Shown: in pieces, positions 59,818-64,000 of the stretch
Layout: every line of letters begins with the position of its first letter
Position numbering within the stretch: the first letter of the stretch is position 1
From: Alphaproteobacteria bacterium
Lineage (GTDB): Bacteria > Pseudomonadota > Alphaproteobacteria > Caulobacterales > Hyphomonadaceae
Assembly (NCBI GenBank): GCA_018827375.1
Contig: JAHJYW010000005.1
Span: 62,001 to 126,000, forward strand
Reading direction: 5' to 3'
DNA: 64,000 bases
Translations under genes and position numbers: made by a program
Notes under the pieces: model-generated
Databases searched by the model: none
What the model was told of the DNA's origin: nothing
Seen by the model: the letters and a program-made list of their open reading frames with translations, nothing else

Positions 59818-59849
59818 GCCCGGCCGTTCCCAAAAAGGAGCGGCCGGGC
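59818..59849. terminator. Strong hairpin between convergent M20 and hslO genes
   Basis: GCCCGGCCGTTCC (59818-59830) pairs with GGAGCGGCCGGGC (59837-59849), 13 bp with one mismatch-type G-T pair and a 6-base loop. T-runs after it are weak on both strands, but its place between two stops suggests it ends both transcripts. Confidence 0.7.
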
Positions 59850-59860
59850 TTGATTCAGGC

Positions 59861-60793
59861 CTAGCTGACCGGGTCGGTCACTTTCTCGATCGGCACGGAA
59901 TAGTGCCGCGCACAGAATTGGCAGTCGATCGCAAGCGTGCCGTCGGGCTCGACCATTTCGCGAAGCGCATCATCCGGCATGCTCGAAAGCGTCGCAACGA
60001 GGCGCTCCTCGTTGCAGGTGCAGCTGTCGACCAGGCCGACCCTGTCTTCCATCCGTACGCCCTGCTCGTGGAACAGGCGGAAGAGAAGGTCCGGCACGGC
60101 CAGATCGGGATCGACCAGTTCGGCATCGCTAAGCGTACCAAACAGCGCCTCGGCTTCACGCCAGACTTCTGTCGTGTCGCCTCGGTTCTCGTCGCCCGCG
60201 ATGCGCTGCACCATCATGCCGCCGGACACCCAGATCGGCTTTTCGCCCTTGCGGTCGAGTTCGGCGACCGCGAGCTTGATACGGCTCGGGACCTGCTCGG
60301 ATTGGGCGAAATAGTCTTCCGCACATTCCGACAGCGTGCCTTTTTCAAGCGGCACGATGCCCTGATAGGGCGCAATGGACGGATCGTCCTGAATGAGGAT
60401 CAGGGCGAGGCGTCCGCTCGGACCGAACAGTTGGGGCATGTGTGGGGCGGCGCCCTTGTTGACCTTCTCCAGATGCGCCCAGCGGTCGGCATCGAACTTG
60501 GCATAGCCGCGCACGCCGCCATCGGTGCGGTATTCACCGACCAGCATGGAGACGGGGCCGTCGCCTTCGGCCTGTACCAGGATACGGCCTTCGAACTTCA
60601 GCGAGGCGCCGACCATGGCGGCAAGCGTCACGGCCTCGCCAAGAATCCGGGCGAGATGGCGCGGATAGTCGTGGCGCTGCAGGATCGGCGACAGGCTATC
60701 GGCGCCCATGCGGACGGCGCGGCCGCGCACAGGGCGCTGGTCGATCTGGAAGTTGACAACGAAGTCACTGTCTGGACGGGCGATATCTGACAT
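59861..60793 (-). CDS. hslO: Redox-regulated chaperone Hsp33
   Basis: A 310-residue chaperone switched on by oxidation. The C-terminal zinc switch has all four cysteines: CTC (DSCTCNEERL) and CQFC, with a spacing of about 30. The N-terminal domain contains GVRGYAKFD. ATG 60793 (MSDIARPD) fits the family; the frame runs 40 codons further up into the next gene's end. It lies 76 bases after the radical SAM gene on the same strand. In related genomes hslO follows argF, which is 2.5 kb away here. Confidence 0.95.
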   Translation of the reverse strand: MSDIARPDSDFVVNFQIDQRPVRGRAVRMGADSLSPILQRHDYPRHLARILGEAVTLAAMVGASLKFEGRILVQAEGDGPVSMLVGEYRTDGGVRGYAKFDADRWAHLEKVNKGAAPHMPQLFGPSGRLALILIQDDPSIAPYQGIVPLEKGTLSECAEDYFAQSEQVPSRIKLAVAELDRKGEKPIWVSGGMMVQRIAGDENRGDTTEVWREAEALFGTLSDAELVDPDLAVPDLLFRLFHEQGVRMEDRVGLVDSCTCNEERLVATLSSMPDDALREMVEPDGTLAIDCQFCARHYSVPIEKVTDPVS

Positions 60794-60869
60794 GGAGCAC
60801 GCTTTCAGGCGGGGCGGATGAAGGACCCCATGTGGCAGTGCCGGCCCCCTGCGGCAAGGGGGCGCCCCG

Positions 60870-61817
60870 TCAGGCTGAGCAGCTGCCGCCGCCAAGGACG
60901 CAGAAACTGGCACACCAGGCGTGATTCAAGCGGACGGGTTTGGCTGTCGCCTCGCCCAGCGTCGCGCCGAGTTCAAAGGCAGGGTCATCCACCAGAAGCG
61001 TACATGCCGTAACGGTTGCCCGGCCTGCGCCCTTGCGGCGGATAACCATGCGCTGGCTGGCGCACATGATGTCGGCAGGGTCCTTCGACAGTATCTGCCA
61101 GCAGGCCGTGGTGATTTCCGGCGGATCATCCCGCGCGATCATTTCAGGAAAGAGAACCAGCTGGGATGTGTTCGACGGATCGAGCGGCAATCCGAGGTCA
61201 GCAGCAAGCCTGCCATAGGCACCGCGCGCGACCGTATCGTCTTCATTCAGCGACTGACGCCCGGCGATGGCAACGTGGATGCCCTGCCCGGCCAGCCACT
61301 TCAGCCCCTTGCAGGCTTCGGCAAAAGCACCGTCGCCGCGTTCCGCATTGTGCAGGTCTTCGTCATGGGAATCGAGCGAGACACGAAGCGTCAGCCGGTC
61401 TCCGAAACGGGCATGAAGGTCCTGCAATCCGGCCTGGATTCGCGGCCGCATCATCGGGCGCATGGCATTGGTGAGCAGCAGCAGGCGATGACCGCGCTCA
61501 AGGACGCTTTCCATGATGGGCAGGATTTCAGGGCACATGAACGGCTCGCCGCCAGTGATGCCGATCTCTTTCTCACCCTCACCCAGCGCATCGATCTCCT
61601 CCAGGAAGGGCGTCACGTCGGCCAGCGTCAGATAGACCAGCCGGTCATTGGTGGGCGAACTCAGGATATAGCAATTGGCGCACTCGATATTGCAGAGCGT
61701 GCCTGTATTCAGCCACAGCGTCTTGAGGCCACGCCAGTCGACGCTGGCACGGGTTTCGCCCTTGGCGGTGACATTCGGGTCCGCGAATTTCTCGCGTGGG
61801 AAAACAGTATGAGCCAT
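60870..61817 (-). CDS. Radical SAM protein with Cys-rich C-terminus
   Basis: A 315-residue radical SAM enzyme. SAM/[4Fe-4S] motif Cys42-x3-Cys46-x2-Cys49; the GGE motif is GITGGEPFMCP (~94-104). The last 60 residues hold a Cys-rich stretch (TACTLL, then HAWCASFCVLGGGSCS at the very end) that may bind a further cluster. No obvious precursor peptide or partner. It lies between argF and hslO, which are usually adjacent in alphaproteobacteria, together with an MFS gene on the other strand. Confidence 0.85.
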   Translation of the reverse strand: MAHTVFPREKFADPNVTAKGETRASVDWRGLKTLWLNTGTLCNIECANCYILSSPTNDRLVYLTLADVTPFLEEIDALGEGEKEIGITGGEPFMCPEILPIMESVLERGHRLLLLTNAMRPMMRPRIQAGLQDLHARFGDRLTLRVSLDSHDEDLHNAERGDGAFAEACKGLKWLAGQGIHVAIAGRQSLNEDDTVARGAYGRLAADLGLPLDPSNTSQLVLFPEMIARDDPPEITTACWQILSKDPADIMCASQRMVIRRKGAGRATVTACTLLVDDPAFELGATLGEATAKPVRLNHAWCASFCVLGGGSCSA

Positions 61818-61915
61818 GGAGTCTCTCTAACCGGATGAGCAGGGCTCACGCCAGCAGCTTCTCGCAGACGTGATCGCCGGTGAACGAAGCGCGTGGCATT
61901 GCAGTGTGCTGCGAC

Positions 61916-61924
61916 TGGTATAAA
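61916..61924 (+). promoter_or_regulatory. Extended -10 box of a probable leaderless transcript
   Basis: TGGTATAAA is an extended -10 element ending eight bases before ATG 61933, and there is no Shine-Dalgarno sequence. The predicted transcription start falls on or next to the ATG. Confidence 0.5.
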
Positions 61925-61932
61925 TCATCCCC

Positions 61933-63249
61933 ATGGCGCGCGAGACTAAAGACCTGATCTTCCAGATGCTGACTTCCGGCGACGATGGCCGGGTCTGCAA
62001 GGACATTCCCGAAAACGCCTGCCACGAGGAAGCTGCAAGCTTCACGACCCATGTGATGGCGCTGTCGACCAGCAAGATTGCCGACGGGTTGATTGACCCC
62101 AAGCTTGTGCTCAGCTGGCTGTTGGCAACACTCGGCGCGCCGGCACTGTTCATCGGGCTTCTGGTGCCCGTGCGCGAGGCTGGCTCCCTGCTGCCGCAAT
62201 TGTTTACCGCCGGCGCATTGCGGCGCCTGCCCTTGCGCAAATGGGCATGGGCGGGTGGCGCGCTGGTGCAGGGGCTGGCAGCATTGGCGATTGCCGTCGC
62301 CGCCTTAACGCTGGAAGGCCAGGCAGCAGGCATTGCCATCATTAGCGCGCTCGCGGGGCTTGCTGTGGCGCGATCTGTTTGCTCGGTGACCTACAAGGAT
62401 GTGCTCGGTAAGACAGTGTCCAAGTCGCGACGCGGTTCAGCCACGGGCGCAGCCAGCACGGTTGGCGCCGCCGCCGTGCTGGGCTTCGGCGCCCTGCTCA
62501 CGTCCGGCATCCTACCGCGCATGGACATCGTCGAGGCGGGCCTGATTGGCGCAGGCGTGTTCTGGATTGCGGGTGCGGCCATCTTCCTCCAGCTGCGCGA
62601 AGTGCCCGGCGCAACAGACGGCGGTGCCAGCCCGATTAGCGCCGTTGTGGAGAATTTCGGCCTGCTGCGCAGTGATCCTCAGTTGCGCCGCTTCATCGCG
62701 GTCAGGGGCCTGCTTGTCTCGACCGCCCTCGCCCCCCCCTTCATGGTGGCGCTGGCGGCGCGTGAGCACGGCCCGGATGGCAGCGACGGCTTTGGTGGGC
62801 TGGGCCTGCTTGTGATCGCTTCAGCGGGCGCGGGCCTTCTCAGTTCCTATGTCTGGGGACGGCTCGCCGACAAGTCGAGCCGCAAGGTGCTGATCCTTAC
62901 CTCGGCCTCCGCCACGCTGGCCCTCTGCGCCACACTTGCCCTGAATGCGACAGGGCTGCTCGGAGCCGTGTGGGCTCTGCCACTGGTCCTGTTCGCGCTC
63001 ATGATTGCCTATCAGGGTGTGCGCCTTGGCCGCTCGACCCACCTTGTCGACATGGCGACGCTGGAAACGCGCGCCGCCTATACGGCGCTTTCCAACACGA
63101 TCATCGGCGCGCTGTTGTTGCTCGGCGGCGGCTTCAGCCTGATCGCACAGTTTGCGGGCGAGGCTGTCGTCCTTGGCATGCTCGCGGTCATGAGCGCGCT
63201 GGCCCTGCCCGTCGCGCTTGGCCTCGAAGAAGTGCAGGCGCAGGACTGA
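61933..63249 (+). CDS. MFS-family membrane transporter
   Basis: A 438-residue membrane protein with about 11-12 helices. The first ~50 residues are soluble and contain two Cys (CKDIPENAC), unusual for the family. Substrate cannot be named. The message is probably leaderless. It is divergent from the radical SAM gene by 115 bases and ends three bases before argF's stop. Confidence 0.82.
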   Translation: MARETKDLIFQMLTSGDDGRVCKDIPENACHEEAASFTTHVMALSTSKIADGLIDPKLVLSWLLATLGAPALFIGLLVPVREAGSLLPQLFTAGALRRLPLRKWAWAGGALVQGLAALAIAVAALTLEGQAAGIAIISALAGLAVARSVCSVTYKDVLGKTVSKSRRGSATGAASTVGAAAVLGFGALLTSGILPRMDIVEAGLIGAGVFWIAGAAIFLQLREVPGATDGGASPISAVVENFGLLRSDPQLRRFIAVRGLLVSTALAPPFMVALAAREHGPDGSDGFGGLGLLVIASAGAGLLSSYVWGRLADKSSRKVLILTSASATLALCATLALNATGLLGAVWALPLVLFALMIAYQGVRLGRSTHLVDMATLETRAAYTALSNTIIGALLLLGGGFSLIAQFAGEAVVLGMLAVMSALALPVALGLEEVQAQD

Positions 63250-63252
63250 AGC

Positions 63253-64000
63253 CTATTTGTCGAGGCACCAGCGCAGGATGGCCTTTTGGGCGTGTAGGCG
63301 GTTTTCCGCTTCATCCCAGATCAGGGAGTTTGGCCCGTCGATGACTTCCGCGTCGACTTCCTCGCCCCGATGGGCCGGCAGGCAGTGAAGGAATTTTGCA
63401 CCACCGGCGGCAAGCTCCATCAGCTCTTCGGTCACGGCGTACGGTTCAAGAATTTCGAGGCGGCGGTCGGCATCCTTGTCGCCCATCGAGACGAACGTGT
63501 CTGCGATAACGACATCGGCGCCGGCAACGGCTTCCTCGGCAGTGGCATAAAGATCGACCCGGCCCTGCAACTCGCGGGCAATTTCGACATCCTCATCATC
63601 GGGCGCGAAGCGCTGCGGCGTGCCAACGGCCAGCGAAAAGCCAAACTTGGCCGCCGCGTGCATGAAGCTCGCGCAGACATTGTTGCCATCGCCCACCCAC
63701 GCGAGGCGCGCGCCGCGCAGGGTAAGACCATTTTCTTCCAGTGTCTGGAGGTCGGCCATGATCTGGCAGGGGTGCGAACGGTCTGTGAGACCATTTATAA
63801 CCGGCACGCTGGAGAACGCGGCAAACGTCTCGACATCGCTATGGTCGTTCGCGCGGATCATGACGGCATCGATGTACCTGCTGAGCACACGGGCCGTATC
63901 TTCGATCGTCTCGCCGCGGCCGAGCTGCATGTCGGTATTGGTGGCCGTGATCGAGCTGCCGCCGAGCTGGCGCATGCCCATGTCGAAGGAAAATCGCGTA
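63253..64000 (-). CDS. argF: Ornithine carbamoyltransferase, 5' part outside window
   Basis: The visible 3' part encodes about 249 residues of ornithine carbamoyltransferase, which uses carbamoyl phosphate to make citrulline in arginine synthesis. Seen are [12 protein letters not shown], the carbamoyl-phosphate/ornithine site [14 protein letters not shown], and the active-site [11 protein letters not shown]. The SxRTR loop and the start codon lie beyond the right edge. It belongs with carA/carB in this window by pathway. Confidence 0.95.
   Translation of the reverse strand, partial: TRFSFDMGMRQLGGSSITATNTDMQLGRGETIEDTARVLSRYIDAVMIRANDHSDVETFAAFSSVPVINGLTDRSHPCQIMADLQTLEENGLTLRGARLAWVGDGNNVCASFMHAAAKFGFSLAVGTPQRFAPDDEDVEIARELQGRVDLYATAEEAVAGADVVIADTFVSMGDKDADRRLEILEPYAVTEELMELAAGGAKFLHCLPAHRGEEVDAEVIDGPNSLIWDEAENRLHAQKAILRWCLDK

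Overview
The window looks like chromosome from an alphaproteobacterium of the Caulobacterales/Hyphomonadaceae type (Hyphomonas-like). The reasons are: a ChpT phosphotransferase next to a cheY/cheR pair; a DUF4167 gene in the prfA-prmC-clpB neighbourhood; the lysC-ptsP, rodZ-ispG and argF...hslO neighbourhoods; a DnaG whose zinc ribbon has lost most metal ligands; high GC with dense, often overlapping genes; and promoters of the alphaproteobacterial general stress sigma factor EcfG. There is no rRNA, tRNA, CRISPR array, insertion sequence or prophage that I can see. It is mostly core genome with a few accessory islands and relics.

Layout. 1-5.5 kb: a proline-rich lipoprotein, a GIY-YIG-like protein, a YpfJ-type zinc metallopeptidase and a hybrid histidine kinase. 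5.5-5.9 kb: two decayed gene relics (DUF72 and a C-terminal piece of a Cys/Met PLP enzyme), each with an internal deletion. 5.9-7.5 kb: a DUF1254/DUF1214 protein behind a 16-bp perfect palindrome. 7.5-11.5 kb: dnaG-rpoD. 11.6-24.1 kb: PRC-barrel lipoprotein, yqeY, carA, a 2OG-Fe(II) oxygenase facing a self-regulated TetR, a radical SAM protein, an MBL hydrolase, two stress-type genes, carB, greA, an ELM1-family gene and a small membrane protein. 24.1-30.7 kb: a probably frameshifted hypothetical gene, mnmA, copBA with a CsoR/CstR-like operator, and a SulP transporter. 30.7-40.2 kb: cheR-cheY-chpT, the intermembrane lipid-transport set ydbH-ynbE-ydbL, and two tandem M23 endopeptidases. 40.2-55.3 kb: clpB, GNAT, DUF4167, prmC-prfA, MAPEG, a CE15-like esterase, a DUF1214/DUF1254 gene pair, ispG-rodZ, ptsP-lysC. 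55.4-64 kb: ubiG, DUF924, a GPH-type transporter, an M20 peptidase, hslO, a second radical SAM protein, an MFS transporter and the 3' part of argF, cut by the window edge.

How parts work together. Three genes (PRC-barrel lipoprotein, glycine-zipper lipoprotein, NTF2-like protein) carry GGAAC-N17-CGTT promoters just upstream of their starts and so probably belong to the EcfG regulon. chpT with its cheY and cheR neighbours belongs to cell-cycle/phosphorelay signalling. ydbH-ynbE-ydbL together with the M23 pair forms an envelope-maintenance cluster. copAB is a periplasmic/outer-membrane copper defence pair. carA/carB and argF feed pyrimidine and arginine synthesis.

I did not find a wholly new multi-gene system. 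The observations most worth following are the stress-promoter trio, the relic pair at 5.5-5.9 kb, three palindromic operators with matching promoters, and probable leaderless genes with matching -10 geometry. All protein assignments were made by eye from motifs, without database searches.
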